Shown here: positions 24,601-32,243 of the stretch, piece after piece
How the letters are laid out: every line of letters begins with the position of its first letter
Numbering within the stretch: position 1 is the first letter of the stretch
Source of the DNA: Thermoleophilia bacterium
Lineage (GTDB): Bacteria > Actinomycetota > Thermoleophilia > Solirubrobacterales > 70-9
Assembly: GCA_016649615.1 (NCBI GenBank)
Contig: JAENXK010000010.1
Span: 1-32,243, forward strand
Length of the DNA: 32,243 nucleotides
Direction of reading: 5' to 3'
The notes under the pieces: generated by a model
What the model saw: the letters and a program-made list of their open reading frames with translations, nothing else
Databases searched by the model: none
Told to the model about the DNA's origin: nothing
Translations under genes and position numbers: made by a program

Positions 24601-24665
24601 AACCCGAACCGCTGGCCACGATCGTGCTCGATCGCCGCCTCGGTATCCACCGGACGAGCGCCTGA
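21656..24665 (+). CDS. PAS-PAS-GGDEF-EAL cyclic-di-GMP enzyme with N-terminal membrane sensor, frameshifted in the sensor
   Basis: The sequence makes sense as one gene only if two frameshifts are allowed. From ATG 21656 the frame reads as a natural N-terminus (SFRRVWLAFAAYAPALGG). Near 21805 the coding sense moves to the frame of TAFVCAIAVALGWMAGL, and near 22215 to the frame of LLVGLLAFGYRVDLALG. Each step equals loss of one base. From about 22215 to the stop the frame is intact: the last TM helices, PAS (about 22610-22950), PAS (22985-23340), GGDEF (motif at 23601-23615) and EAL (from about 23900). EAL-domain residues look complete: FELLIRL, SVNLSGRS, EITET, DDFGTG (24351-24368), YLKID, AEGVED, QGYHFGQP. 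Synthase and phosphodiesterase activity are both plausible. No RxxD inhibitory site precedes GGDEF. Real lesion or assembly error cannot be told apart here. Confidence 0.85.
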
Positions 24666-24689
24666 CGGCCTGGAGCCTGTCCCGGGGAC

Positions 24690-25559
24690 TCAGGTTTCGG
24701 AGGAGGGGGGATCCCGGCGGGAGTCGCGCCTGCCTCTATCCAGCCGTCGCCGTATCGGCTTGAGCACCGCCTCGGCGAAGATCGGGGCCATGATCGCACC
24801 GATCATCGAGGCCAGGACCAGGACGGTCACCTGTTTCGCGCCTTCCTCGAAGGCGAATCCGACGGTGGCGAGCCCCGGACATCTGGTGCCCGCCGGGCAG
24901 TCCCAGTACCAGAGGCCTGCGCGGTAGCCGGCCGGGGCCGGAATCGATTCGAGCGTATCCACCTTCATGTAGTCGGCCATGGCGAGTTCAATCCGGACCG
25001 GACCCTCGACACCGGCCACGGTCGGCAGGCCGACGTAGCAGGAAAGCAGCCCCCGCTTCGAGCCAGGGTCTTCCAGTTCGAAGGTGCCCAGCCCTTTCGG
25101 GCCGATCCCGATCTGCCGGAGGCCGGTCTGGTCGGAATAGACCTCGGCCCGTTCAGCCGCCTGCCCCACACCGCCCGGCGCATCCAGCCTCAGCTGGATC
25201 TCGGCGGGTGCCCAGCAGTTCTCGACGCTCATCCGCACGGTCGCTCGGTCGGCCGGCCCCTGAACCCGGATCGACGGCGTCGTGTCGCCCTGTGGCCGCT
25301 CGGTTTTCAGGATCAGGAAGGCGGTCAGGACTGCGCCGAAGGCCAGGCCGACTCCGACCGCGACCACGGTCCGGCCCAACAGGTAGCGACCAAGGTGGTC
25401 CATCTTCGCCGGCCGGGGAAGATGCCGGTGCTTTCGCCAGCGCAGAGTGATCAGCCCGATCGAAATCAGGATCAGAAAAGTGATCAGGGCGACCGCCAGG
25501 GCCGCCAGTAACAAGTTGCCGAAAGTCAAGGTCGGCCCGACCCTACCGGCACCAGACAT
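24690..25559 (-). CDS. Putative three-helix membrane protein with extracytoplasmic cysteine-containing domain
   Basis: A 289-residue protein from ATG 25559; no family recognised. TM helices are predicted at about 15-38, 62-84 and 243-266. Between the second and third lies a domain of about 155 residues with a beta-rich look and exactly four cysteines: Cys115 (VENCW), Cys174 (LLSCYV), Cys221 and Cys227 (WDCPAGTRCPG). These could form two disulfides if the domain is outside. Basic residues after TM1 (RWRKHRH) and the Arg-rich C-terminus (PIRRRLDRGRRDSRR) put those loops inside, consistent with the domain being outside. The gene diverges from the ABC importer with a 60-bp gap and converges on the GGDEF-EAL gene (24-bp gap). 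The start is not certain; a GTG three codons upstream is possible. Confidence 0.75.
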   Translation of the reverse strand: MSGAGRVGPTLTFGNLLLAALAVALITFLILISIGLITLRWRKHRHLPRPAKMDHLGRYLLGRTVVAVGVGLAFGAVLTAFLILKTERPQGDTTPSIRVQGPADRATVRMSVENCWAPAEIQLRLDAPGGVGQAAERAEVYSDQTGLRQIGIGPKGLGTFELEDPGSKRGLLSCYVGLPTVAGVEGPVRIELAMADYMKVDTLESIPAPAGYRAGLWYWDCPAGTRCPGLATVGFAFEEGAKQVTVLVLASMIGAIMAPIFAEAVLKPIRRRLDRGRRDSRRDPPSSET

Positions 25560-25576
25560 CGATTTCACGGTTTGCG

Positions 25577-25612
25577 TAGGCTTCCGCCGTACTCTCGCCA
25601 CCCAAACGGAGG
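25577..25612 (+). promoter_or_regulatory. -10 box and Shine-Dalgarno site of the ABC importer operon
   Basis: TAGGCT at 25577-25582 is a good -10 box that leaves a 5' UTR of about 30 nt. GGAGG at 25608-25612 lies 7 nt before GTG 25620 and decides that start over upstream codons. It shows that this genome uses leadered, Shine-Dalgarno-driven genes beside leaderless ones. Confidence 0.55.
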
Positions 25613-25619
25613 TCCGTTC

Positions 25620-26477
25620 GTGTCCCGATACCGTCTTCTTCTGCTGATCGTCCCCGTGTTCGCCCTGGCCCTGCTGGCCGGCTGCAGTAGCGACGACTCA
25701 TCCAGCGGCGAGCAGACCGCAGTAGCGACCAGTTGTGATTTCGCCGACCTCAAGACCTACAAGGACGGGTTCCTGACCATCGCCACCGACAGCCCGGCCT
25801 ACCCTCCCTACTTCGAGGATGACAATCCTTCCAACGGCAAGGGATTCGAAAGCGCGCTCGCCTACGCGATCGCCGACGAGATGGGTTTCGAAAAGGATGG
25901 GATCGAGTGGGCCAAGGTGCCGTTCAACGCCGCCTACGCTCCGGGTGAGAAGAAATTCGACTTCGACCTCAACCAGATCTCAATCAAGCCGTCCCGCGAG
26001 AAGGCCGTCGACTTTTCGGTTCCCTATTACACCGCCAGCCAGGGGGTTCTGGTCGGTAAGGGCTCAGACCTGGAGGGGATCACCAGCATCGATGGGCTCA
26101 AGGACGCGACGATCGGGGTCCAGATCGGCACGACCAGCCTCGACGCGGTTGAGGACGAGATCCAGCCGAGCACCGACCCCAAGGTCTTCGATAACTCGAA
26201 TGACGTGGTCAGTGCGCTCAACCAGGGCCAGGTTGACGCGATCGTGGTCGACCTGCCCCAGGCCATTTACCTGCGTGACGCGATCGTCTCCGGTTCCAGC
26301 GTGGTCGGCCAGTTCGATGCTCCCGGCGGCGACCAGTGGGGCGCTGTCCTGGACAAGGGCTCCCAGATGACCGCATGCGTCAGCCAGGCAATCGAGAACC
26401 TCGAAGATGACGGCACCCTCGAAGAGATCACCGACAAGTGGATGAGCGGGGCAGCAGACGCTCCAAAACTCAACTAG
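25620..26477 (+). CDS. Amino-acid-type ABC transporter substrate-binding lipoprotein
   Basis: A 285-residue extracytoplasmic binding protein of the SBP_bac_3 family. A lipoprotein signal ends in LLAGC (lipobox), followed by a Ser/Asp-rich linker. The mature fold starts at LTIATDSPAYPPYFEDD and continues with GKGFESALAYAIADEMGF, FDFDLNQISIKPSREKAVDF, YYTASQGVLVGKGS, IGVQIGTTSLDAV, DAIVVDLPQAIYL and LEEITDKWM, the expected order for polar amino acid binding proteins. The specific ligand cannot be told. GTG 25620 is chosen because GGAGG is 7 nt upstream and it starts directly at the signal peptide. The gene ends with TAG (26475-26477), after which the same frame stays open into the permease gene. 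Confidence 0.93.
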   Translation: MSRYRLLLLIVPVFALALLAGCSSDDSSSGEQTAVATSCDFADLKTYKDGFLTIATDSPAYPPYFEDDNPSNGKGFESALAYAIADEMGFEKDGIEWAKVPFNAAYAPGEKKFDFDLNQISIKPSREKAVDFSVPYYTASQGVLVGKGSDLEGITSIDGLKDATIGVQIGTTSLDAVEDEIQPSTDPKVFDNSNDVVSALNQGQVDAIVVDLPQAIYLRDAIVSGSSVVGQFDAPGGDQWGAVLDKGSQMTACVSQAIENLEDDGTLEEITDKWMSGAADAPKLN

Positions 26478-26606
26478 ACGGGGCCGATCGCAACGTCTTC
26501 CGCAGGATCCGCAGTAGCTGAAGTCGGCGGTCGGCGAGCCGCCCGCGAGCAGGCCCGGAGGGCCAAGTCGCGGCGCGGCCAGGCGATTGCCGCGTTTTCG
26601 TCCGTA

Positions 26607-27341
26607 GTGGTGATCGGCGGCCTGGCCGTCCTGATCCTGACCAGCACCGGCTGGCCCGAGGTCAAGGAGACCTTCTTCTCGGCCGAGGCGTTCCGCACTT
26701 CGTTCCCCGACATCCTCGAAGGTTTCTGGCTGGACGTCAGGATGTTCCTCGCGGTTGAGGTCATCGTCCTGATCCTCGGCCTGGTGATCGCCCTGGTCCG
26801 GACCAGCCGGCTGCCGGCCCTGTTCCCGATCCGCGTGCTGGCGGCGGTCTACTGCGACCTGTTCCGTGGCATACCGGTGATCCTGCTGGTCTATCTGTTC
26901 GGATTCGGGATCCCGGCCCTGCAGCTTGCCGGGGTGCCGACCGATCCGATCATCCTTGCCTGTTTCGCTCTGTCCCTGGCGTACAGCGCCTACGTGGCCG
27001 AGGTATACAGGGCGGGGATCGCTTCGGTTCACCAGGGCCAGACCGATGCCGCCCTGGCGACCGGTCTGACCGGCTTCCAGGCGCTCCGCTTCGTAGTCCT
27101 GCCCCAGGCGGTCAGGCGTGTCAGGCCGCCGCTGCTCAACGATTTCATCTCGCTGCAGAAGGACGTGGCCCTGGTATCGGTTCTTGGCATCCAGGAGGCG
27201 TTCCGCATCGCCCAGATCGACTCCCAGGCGAGTTTCAACTACACGCCGCTGATCGCCGCTGCCCTGCTCTACCTGGCGGTGACCATTCCGATGGCCCGGA
27301 TACTCGACCACATAACGGCCAGGGGCGAGGTCAACGCATGA
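26607..27341 (+). CDS. Amino-acid-type ABC transporter permease
   Basis: A HisM/GlnP-type permease, at least 244 residues. It has the conserved coupling motif EVYRAGIASVHQGQTDAALATG and LPQAVRRVRPPLLNDFISLQKDVALVSVLG, plus helices at VIVLILGLVIALV, IPVILLVYLFGFG and others. GTG 26607 is the first usual start codon in frame, but it falls inside the first TM helix. Codons 26478-26606 are open in the same frame and encode an Arg/Lys-rich segment (RRAAREQARRAKSRRGQ) that looks like the true cytoplasmic N-terminus of this family. No ATG, GTG, TTG or CTG occurs in it; ATC at 26487 would give a sensible start. The permease frame equals that of the binding protein upstream, with only one TAG between. 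The stop overlaps the ATPase start (ATGA). Confidence 0.9.
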   Translation: MVIGGLAVLILTSTGWPEVKETFFSAEAFRTSFPDILEGFWLDVRMFLAVEVIVLILGLVIALVRTSRLPALFPIRVLAAVYCDLFRGIPVILLVYLFGFGIPALQLAGVPTDPIILACFALSLAYSAYVAEVYRAGIASVHQGQTDAALATGLTGFQALRFVVLPQAVRRVRPPLLNDFISLQKDVALVSVLGIQEAFRIAQIDSQASFNYTPLIAAALLYLAVTIPMARILDHITARGEVNA

Positions 27342-28171
27342 GCCCACAGTCATCCGGGCCCGCTCCCCCCGGCCCGGCGATGCAAGCTTCAGCCGGTTCT
27401 TCCCCCTCAATGCCCGGCTCGTCCGGTGCCCCGGTTCTCGAAATCACCGGGGTGACGAAATCGTTCGGCGACCGACTGGTGCTCGACGGCATAGACCTCG
27501 CCGTGAACGAACACCAGGCGGTCGCTTTGATCGGCGCCTCCGGATCCGGCAAGTCGACCCTGCTGCGCTGCATCGACCTGCTGGTCGAAATCGATGACGG
27601 CGACATCTTTCTGGACGGCGAGGTGATCACCGATCCCTCGGTCGATCCCGTGGCGATCCGGCGCCGGCTCGGCTTCGTCTTCCAGGCCTACAACCTGTTT
27701 CCCCACATGACCGCGATTGAAAACGTGGTCCTCGGCGCAGTCCGGGCCCAGAAGGTGGGTCGGGCCGAGGCAAACGAGCGGGGCCGGGCCCTGCTCGACC
27801 GCTTCGGACTGGGTGGGCGGGAGAACGACCGGCCGGACCAGCTGTCAGGAGGCCAGCAGCAGCGGGTGGCCCTCGCCCGGGCCTTCGCTGGCCGTCCCCG
27901 GGCGCTGCTTCTGGACGAGGTCACCAGTGCTCTGGATCCCGAACTGGTGGGCGAAGTGCTCGAGGTGGTCCGCGATCTGAAACAGGAGGGCGTGACCATG
28001 ATCATCGCCACCCATGAAATGAGCTTCGCCCGCGAGGTCGCCGACACAGTCGCTTTTCTCGACGAGGGCCGGATCATCGAGCGGGACACGCCGGCAAAGG
28101 TCCTCGATGATCCCCAGCAGCCCGAAACCCGCCGGTTCCTGCGCCGCCTGCTCGCCTCCGGCAGGGTCTGA
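27338..28171 (+). CDS. Amino-acid-type ABC transporter ATP-binding protein
   Basis: A 277-residue ATPase of the GlnQ/HisP class that powers the importer encoded upstream. It has Walker A GASGSGKST, the class-specific LLRCIDLL, Q-loop VFQAYNLFPHMTAIENV, signature LSGGQQQR, Walker B LLLDEVTSALDPELVGEVL and H-loop IIATHEMSFAREV. Residues 1-32 are a Pro/Ser/Gly-rich extension before the fold starts at PVLEITGVTKSFG. A later in-frame ATG (residue 16 at 27383, or residue 25) may be the real start, although the ATGA overlap with the permease supports 27338. The gene ends 10 bp from the stop of the convergent S8 gene, so any terminator must lie inside coding sequence. Confidence 0.94.
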   Translation: MSPQSSGPAPPGPAMQASAGSSPSMPGSSGAPVLEITGVTKSFGDRLVLDGIDLAVNEHQAVALIGASGSGKSTLLRCIDLLVEIDDGDIFLDGEVITDPSVDPVAIRRRLGFVFQAYNLFPHMTAIENVVLGAVRAQKVGRAEANERGRALLDRFGLGGRENDRPDQLSGGQQQRVALARAFAGRPRALLLDEVTSALDPELVGEVLEVVRDLKQEGVTMIIATHEMSFAREVADTVAFLDEGRIIERDTPAKVLDDPQQPETRRFLRRLLASGRV

Positions 28172-28181
28172 CCGGCACGGG

Positions 28182-31100
28182 TTATTTCTTCTGGCTGTGC
28201 TTTTTGCCGGCCTTCCTGGCCTTCCTGATGCACTTCGTTTTCTGTTTCCGGTCCCGCCTGAGGGCCTTGCGGTTGCCGCGGTGGCGCTTTCTGTGTTTGC
28301 GGTAGGTCTGTCTGCAGGACTTGATCTTCTGTCTGGTCGTCTTCCGGTACCTGCCTACCTTGAGCCGGCTCAGCGACGACCAGTTTCCGGATGCATCGCG
28401 TGAGCGGATCGCCATATGGAGCTTCTTCTTTTTTGCGACTTTGACCCTGACCGACTGTTCGCGCCCGGGCTTGGCCGGTTTCGGGGCGGCCACCTGCGAG
28501 GCTCTGTCCAGTTTGCCCGGGGCGATCGGCTTCTTCGAACGGTAGATCTGGTACTTGACCGCCCTGCCGTTGCTGACGCCGTTGTCACCCGGTGCTTTCC
28601 AGGTAAGCCTGGCCTTCTTCCTCCTGCGCTCCGTCTCGACCCTGACTCCGGCCGGGGGACGGGTGTCGTTACCGTAACGGCCGGAGTTGTGCTCGTCGTG
28701 GCGGAAGCTCCACCACTGATCATTTTCTTCCGGATCGCCGTCGACCTTCCAGACGAACAGGTAACCCTCACGGGTGCCGAAGGCGAGCCGCTGCTGCCCG
28801 TTCAGTTTGGGATCCCCGACGGTCCCGCCGAAGGAGGTCCACTGGCCGGTCCATTTGGGGAACCCCGGGGCCTCCTCGCCGTCGGCTCCCCGGGCATGGA
28901 TCCAGTAGGAGTCGTTCGCGGCGACCATCGACTGGCTGCCGTCATCGCTGAGGCCGGCGACAAGCGGTGAGGTGAAGAACGGGAAGCCGTCCTGGTCGAC
29001 CGGGAAGTTCGGCAGGGTCGTGCCACCCTCGACGTCCCAGGCCTGGTCAAAGGTATGGACAAGCGCCGCCCGCCCGGCCATTCCGAGGGCCGTGCTGATT
29101 GTGACCCCCCCGGTGACGGACTGCATGTATTCCGGGTTCCCGTTCCCACTCAGGTCTCCGACCGCTCCCTGGCCGGTTACTCCGACCGTGATCGGATCGG
29201 CACCGTAGTAGGGAGGGATACCGGCGCAGGTCGGGGTCGGGCAGGTTCCGGCGAGCACTTTTTCGGTGGAACCGTCGGCATTCAGGATGACCGGAAACCC
29301 GGCGACCGGGGTGACTGCCAGCCGGAGCCGGCCCGACCCGTCGAAATCGGCGATCGAGGGTGAGTTTCCTCCGCCCTGAATGAAGTCGATCGACTCGGAG
29401 TAGCAGCCACCGCTACTGCTCATCGGCACCGGCCAGCCCGGCATGAATGCGCCGCCGGCGTGTTTGTTGCCGTCCGGGTGGATCCCGTAGACGAAGGTCC
29501 GGTTGGCCTGCTCGTCGCATTCGAAACCGGGGAGGAATACCTGGTCGGTCCCGGTCCCGAGCAGGTCGCCCACCGCCGGGGTGACCATCAGCTTGGAATC
29601 ACGGATCAGTTCGTCCGGGGGAATCGTGTTGCTGATCGATTCAGGCAGGGTCACCTTCACCGGCCAGCCGGGAACGGCCTTGCCGTCGGGCCGCCAGGCG
29701 TAGACGTGTCCGTCGAACGACGAGATCAGGATGCTCAGCCTGCCGTCGCCGGTCAGATCGCCGAGCGCCGGCGCGGACCAGTTGCCGCGCACCGGACTGC
29801 GGGCGCCGTCATCGGGTTCCATCGGTGTCGGCACGGGCAGCGTGTCGTACCTGGGATCGGGTTTGGCCGGAAAGCCCGACAGCAGCTTGCCGGCGCCGTT
29901 CCAGGCGTATACCCAGCCGCTCGCCGTCGAAGCGACGATCACCTGGTTGCCGTTGCCCCGCAGGTCGCCGACCGCGATACCGCTGACCGGGTCGCGGGCC
30001 TCCCGCAGGGCCCGGACGCTCCTGTACGCATCGGAATCGAAGTTCTGGGCGGCATGGGGATCGACGTAACGCATCTGGCGGGTCTTCACCGGGAAGCCCT
30101 CGATCTGCCTGCCGCCCGGGTCGAGCGCACTGACGGCCCCGTCATTGGTGCCGTAGATCAGCTCGAGCCGGCGTTTGCCATTCAGGTCGACCCAGGAGGG
30201 CGCGGCGCTGATCTCGGTTCCGATCGGTTTGGGATAGCCGTTGGCCAGCCGGGGGTCGGTCCGGGCTCCGATCGATCGTCTGTCCTCGCCCTTGAGGCCG
30301 TTGCCGTCCCGGGCCCGGAGCCGGATCGAGACTGTGTACTGCTCGGGTCCGTTCGGCGGCAGCGGGTCGGCCGGATCCTTGGCCGCATAGGCGGCCGGGA
30401 TCTTTTTCAGGCCCAGCGTCCCCAGCACGCCGCTCTTGCCGGCTTTGCCGGTCGAGATCGTCTTGAAATCGGAATCGGCCGGATCGGCGCCGGGCGCCCA
30501 TTCAAGGGTCCAGCCGATTCCCTTCGAGCCCCAGGCTGACGGCGCGACCGAACCTTTTACCTGGAGGTCGTCCTGTTTCGACGGGTCGACATAGTGGTAC
30601 CACTCGGGCGATTCGATCACGGCGGTCGGTGGCACCCTGCCGTCCAGGACCAGCCTGGTCGCCTTGCCGATGTTCGGTCGGCCGTAGCCGTACTGGGTCG
30701 ACCAGTTCGAGTGGGTCGCGTCGGTCTTCGAATCGGGGTTGCCCGGCCACTGGTTTGGCACGGTCGGGTGATCAATCTGGGTGATCACCGGACTGGCGGT
30801 GTTGATCAGGACCTGCTTGACCTCATTCGGAGTGAGGGTCCGCTCGTACCCGCCGGCGTCGACGGCGTCCATCGCCGCTGACTGGACCATGCCGAGAAAC
30901 GCGGCCTGGAACGGAGTCGCCCCGGACGTGGTCTTCTCACCTCCGGAGAAGATCGAGTGGGTCCCGTAACTGGTCACGTTTGAACGGGCCCTGAAGCTCC
31001 GGACGCTGCTGCCGCCGACGTTGTCGATCACCGAGTTGCCCGGGAAGACCTGTTCATAGAGGTGGCCGTCGGTGTGGTCCATCGAGTCGAAATCGTTTGA

Positions 31101-32243
31101 ATCGAAGGAAAGCAGCACATCGTTGTCGAGCGCGTACCTGACCGCCTCGGCCGCGGCGCTGGAGTAGCTGTAGGAGACGACCACTGAAGAAACGACCTCG
31201 GCCCCTGCATCGACCGCGTAGGTAAGGGCGGGGGTCCAGTTGTCGGTCTTGCCGACCGCTTCGGCGTTGGCCTTGATCGGCAACACCCGGCATTCACGGC
31301 AGACCCCGACGTCGCCGAAGTTGTTGTCCGCCTCCGCGCCGATCAGGCTGATCAGGCTCGAGGCATGGCCGTATCCCGGGTCTTCGGTCTGGGGGTCGTT
31401 GTTGTTCCGGTAGGTATTCCAACCGGAAACGTCGTTCGGATACCCGTTGCCGTCGTTGTCGATACGGCCGTCTTCCGGACACGAACTGATTCGGGAGTTC
31501 TCGATTCTGCAGTGGCCGAACACCGCGATCAGGTCTTCCGGCGAAAGGTAGGGGGTTTTCAGTCCGGCTATGTTCACTTCGTGCAGGTATCGGTGCCTGC
31601 CGGAGCTGACGCAGCCCCGGATGGTGCCCTCTTCTTCTTTGACGAACTGGGGCGATCCGCCGGGGCATTTCGGGTTGACCCTCGGATCCATGACGTAGTC
31701 ACGGATGTCGAAGCGCCCGTTGCCGTCGAAGTCGTGGCGGCCGAGGTCCTCGCCGTCCCAGCCCCGGGGGTAGGGCAACTCGCCGGGATTGATGTAGATC
31801 GAGTTGAGACCGTCCTTGATCGAGTTCTGGCTGTAGTTGACCCCGCCCTCGATGTAGCCGATCAGCATCTCGTCGCGGCCGAGGTTGCCCTGGGCCCAGG
31901 CACCGGTCATGTTGATGCCTGAGGAACTCTCGGGGTCGGTCGCGTCGCCGGCCCAGCAGGGCAGTCCGCCGTCAGGGCGCGGCTGGTTGAACGCCAGGCC
32001 GCCCGGGGCCTTGCAGAGGCCGTCCATCGGACCGTAGAGGTTCCACTGTTCCCGGTTCGTGCAGCCGGACACCGGGTCCTGGAACTCGCAGTCGGCGAAG
32101 CCGGGGTCGTTCGGCCACTGGGACTGGGGGAGGATCGGGCCGGCCGGCAGTTCGGGTGCGGGGTCTGCCGTGGCTGCGCTGTCGCCGGCGGCCAGGGCGA
32201 TGGCGGCGCATAGGACCAGCCCCAGAACTCGTTTCAGACGCAA
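28182..32243 (-). CDS. Secreted S8 (subtilase-like) protein with FG-GAP-like repeats, FN3-like domain and basic tail
   Basis: 1353 residues are visible, beginning with a TTG at the very edge of the window. As it opens on a full signal peptide (MRLKRVLGLVLCAAIALAAG) the gene may be complete, but an upstream start cannot be excluded. The S8 domain covers about 125-530: IGYIEGGVN (Glu132 where Asp is usual), YGHASSLISLIGA (His293), FDSNDFD (Asn383, oxyanion) and TTSGATPFQAAFLG (Ser440). It holds two calcium-loop-like insertions, DFDGNGRFD (171-179) and DNDGNGYPND (262-271), and many cysteines. Residues 675-1170 contain six or more FG-GAP/PQQ-like blades (GDLTGDGRLSILISSFDGHV, ADFDGSGRLRL, GDLSGNGNPEY). 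An FN3-like domain covers 1195-1295. The last 57 residues are about half Lys/Arg with two Cys. Proteolytic activity is uncertain. Confidence 0.88.
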   Translation of the reverse strand: MRLKRVLGLVLCAAIALAAGDSAATADPAPELPAGPILPQSQWPNDPGFADCEFQDPVSGCTNREQWNLYGPMDGLCKAPGGLAFNQPRPDGGLPCWAGDATDPESSSGINMTGAWAQGNLGRDEMLIGYIEGGVNYSQNSIKDGLNSIYINPGELPYPRGWDGEDLGRHDFDGNGRFDIRDYVMDPRVNPKCPGGSPQFVKEEEGTIRGCVSSGRHRYLHEVNIAGLKTPYLSPEDLIAVFGHCRIENSRISSCPEDGRIDNDGNGYPNDVSGWNTYRNNNDPQTEDPGYGHASSLISLIGAEADNNFGDVGVCRECRVLPIKANAEAVGKTDNWTPALTYAVDAGAEVVSSVVVSYSYSSAAAEAVRYALDNDVLLSFDSNDFDSMDHTDGHLYEQVFPGNSVIDNVGGSSVRSFRARSNVTSYGTHSIFSGGEKTTSGATPFQAAFLGMVQSAAMDAVDAGGYERTLTPNEVKQVLINTASPVITQIDHPTVPNQWPGNPDSKTDATHSNWSTQYGYGRPNIGKATRLVLDGRVPPTAVIESPEWYHYVDPSKQDDLQVKGSVAPSAWGSKGIGWTLEWAPGADPADSDFKTISTGKAGKSGVLGTLGLKKIPAAYAAKDPADPLPPNGPEQYTVSIRLRARDGNGLKGEDRRSIGARTDPRLANGYPKPIGTEISAAPSWVDLNGKRRLELIYGTNDGAVSALDPGGRQIEGFPVKTRQMRYVDPHAAQNFDSDAYRSVRALREARDPVSGIAVGDLRGNGNQVIVASTASGWVYAWNGAGKLLSGFPAKPDPRYDTLPVPTPMEPDDGARSPVRGNWSAPALGDLTGDGRLSILISSFDGHVYAWRPDGKAVPGWPVKVTLPESISNTIPPDELIRDSKLMVTPAVGDLLGTGTDQVFLPGFECDEQANRTFVYGIHPDGNKHAGGAFMPGWPVPMSSSGGCYSESIDFIQGGGNSPSIADFDGSGRLRLAVTPVAGFPVILNADGSTEKVLAGTCPTPTCAGIPPYYGADPITVGVTGQGAVGDLSGNGNPEYMQSVTGGVTISTALGMAGRAALVHTFDQAWDVEGGTTLPNFPVDQDGFPFFTSPLVAGLSDDGSQSMVAANDSYWIHARGADGEEAPGFPKWTGQWTSFGGTVGDPKLNGQQRLAFGTREGYLFVWKVDGDPEENDQWWSFRHDEHNSGRYGNDTRPPAGVRVETERRRKKARLTWKAPGDNGVSNGRAVKYQIYRSKKPIAPGKLDRASQVAAPKPAKPGREQSVRVKVAKKKKLHMAIRSRDASGNWSSLSRLKVGRYRKTTRQKIKSCRQTYRKHRKRHRGNRKALRRDRKQKTKCIRKARKAGKKHSQKK

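Noticed and set aside
23175-24650. 491-codon minus-strand frame opposite the GGDEF-EAL domains
   Set aside because: Antisense to intact, motif-complete domains; no recognisable fold.
1-32243. CRISPR arrays, insertion sequences, rRNA or tRNA genes
   Set aside because: No regularly spaced repeats, transposase frames with flanking inverted repeats, or RNA-gene signatures apart from ssrA were seen.

Overview
The window comes from a GC-rich bacterial chromosome. Gene content and order suggest a deep-branching actinobacterium of the Thermoleophilia/Solirubrobacterales type: ftsE-ftsX and smpB in one neighbourhood, many secreted proteins with low-complexity or basic tails, GTG and TTG starts, and -10 boxes placed directly before start codons. 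The taxonomic call is inference from style and synteny, not from a marker-gene search. No mobile element, CRISPR array, tRNA or rRNA was seen. The region looks like ordinary chromosome with several unusual genes.

Layout. Bases 1-1531 carry the 3' end of nadC and complete nadA (de novo NAD synthesis). Bases 1590-4213 are cydA-cydB, a translationally coupled cytochrome bd oxidase pair. On the minus strand, 4207-5780 encodes a secreted chymotrypsin-fold protease with a C-terminal PASTA-like domain, followed by a small Gly/Asn-rich lipoprotein. Diverging from it, a tightly packed plus-strand run (5890-10676) encodes FtsE, FtsX, an S41 C-terminal processing protease and a short RNase R. Then come a hairpin, smpB, and a membrane protein with a coiled coil and a C-terminal helix-hairpin-helix. 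RNase R, SmpB and the tmRNA gene (15055-15414) together form the trans-translation and ribosome-rescue equipment. Between smpB and ssrA lie a minus-strand metallophosphoesterase and a flavin disulfide-reductase-like enzyme. Beyond the tmRNA a hairpin-rich gap separates it from a minus-strand pair, a GH15 glycosidase and an SLC13-type transporter with RCK_C domains.

From 19652 the plus strand holds an ABC-F ATPase and a PAS-PAS-GGDEF-EAL cyclic-di-GMP enzyme. The membrane part of the latter is split over three reading frames. A minus-strand three-helix membrane protein diverges from an amino-acid-type ABC importer (binding protein, permease, ATPase; 25620-28171). The window ends in a 1353-residue secreted S8 protease-like protein with FG-GAP-like repeats and a very basic tail.

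Points most worth following up: four genes have a TANNNT box exactly 6 nt before the start codon (leaderless transcription); the tmRNA tag ends in ALTA; the ABC permease has no usual start codon and sits in the same frame as the binding protein behind a single TAG; the HHH protein is predicted to keep its DNA-binding-type domain in the cytoplasm on a membrane anchor; and the S8 protein has Glu where the catalytic Asp should be. I found no clear multi-gene system of wholly new type.
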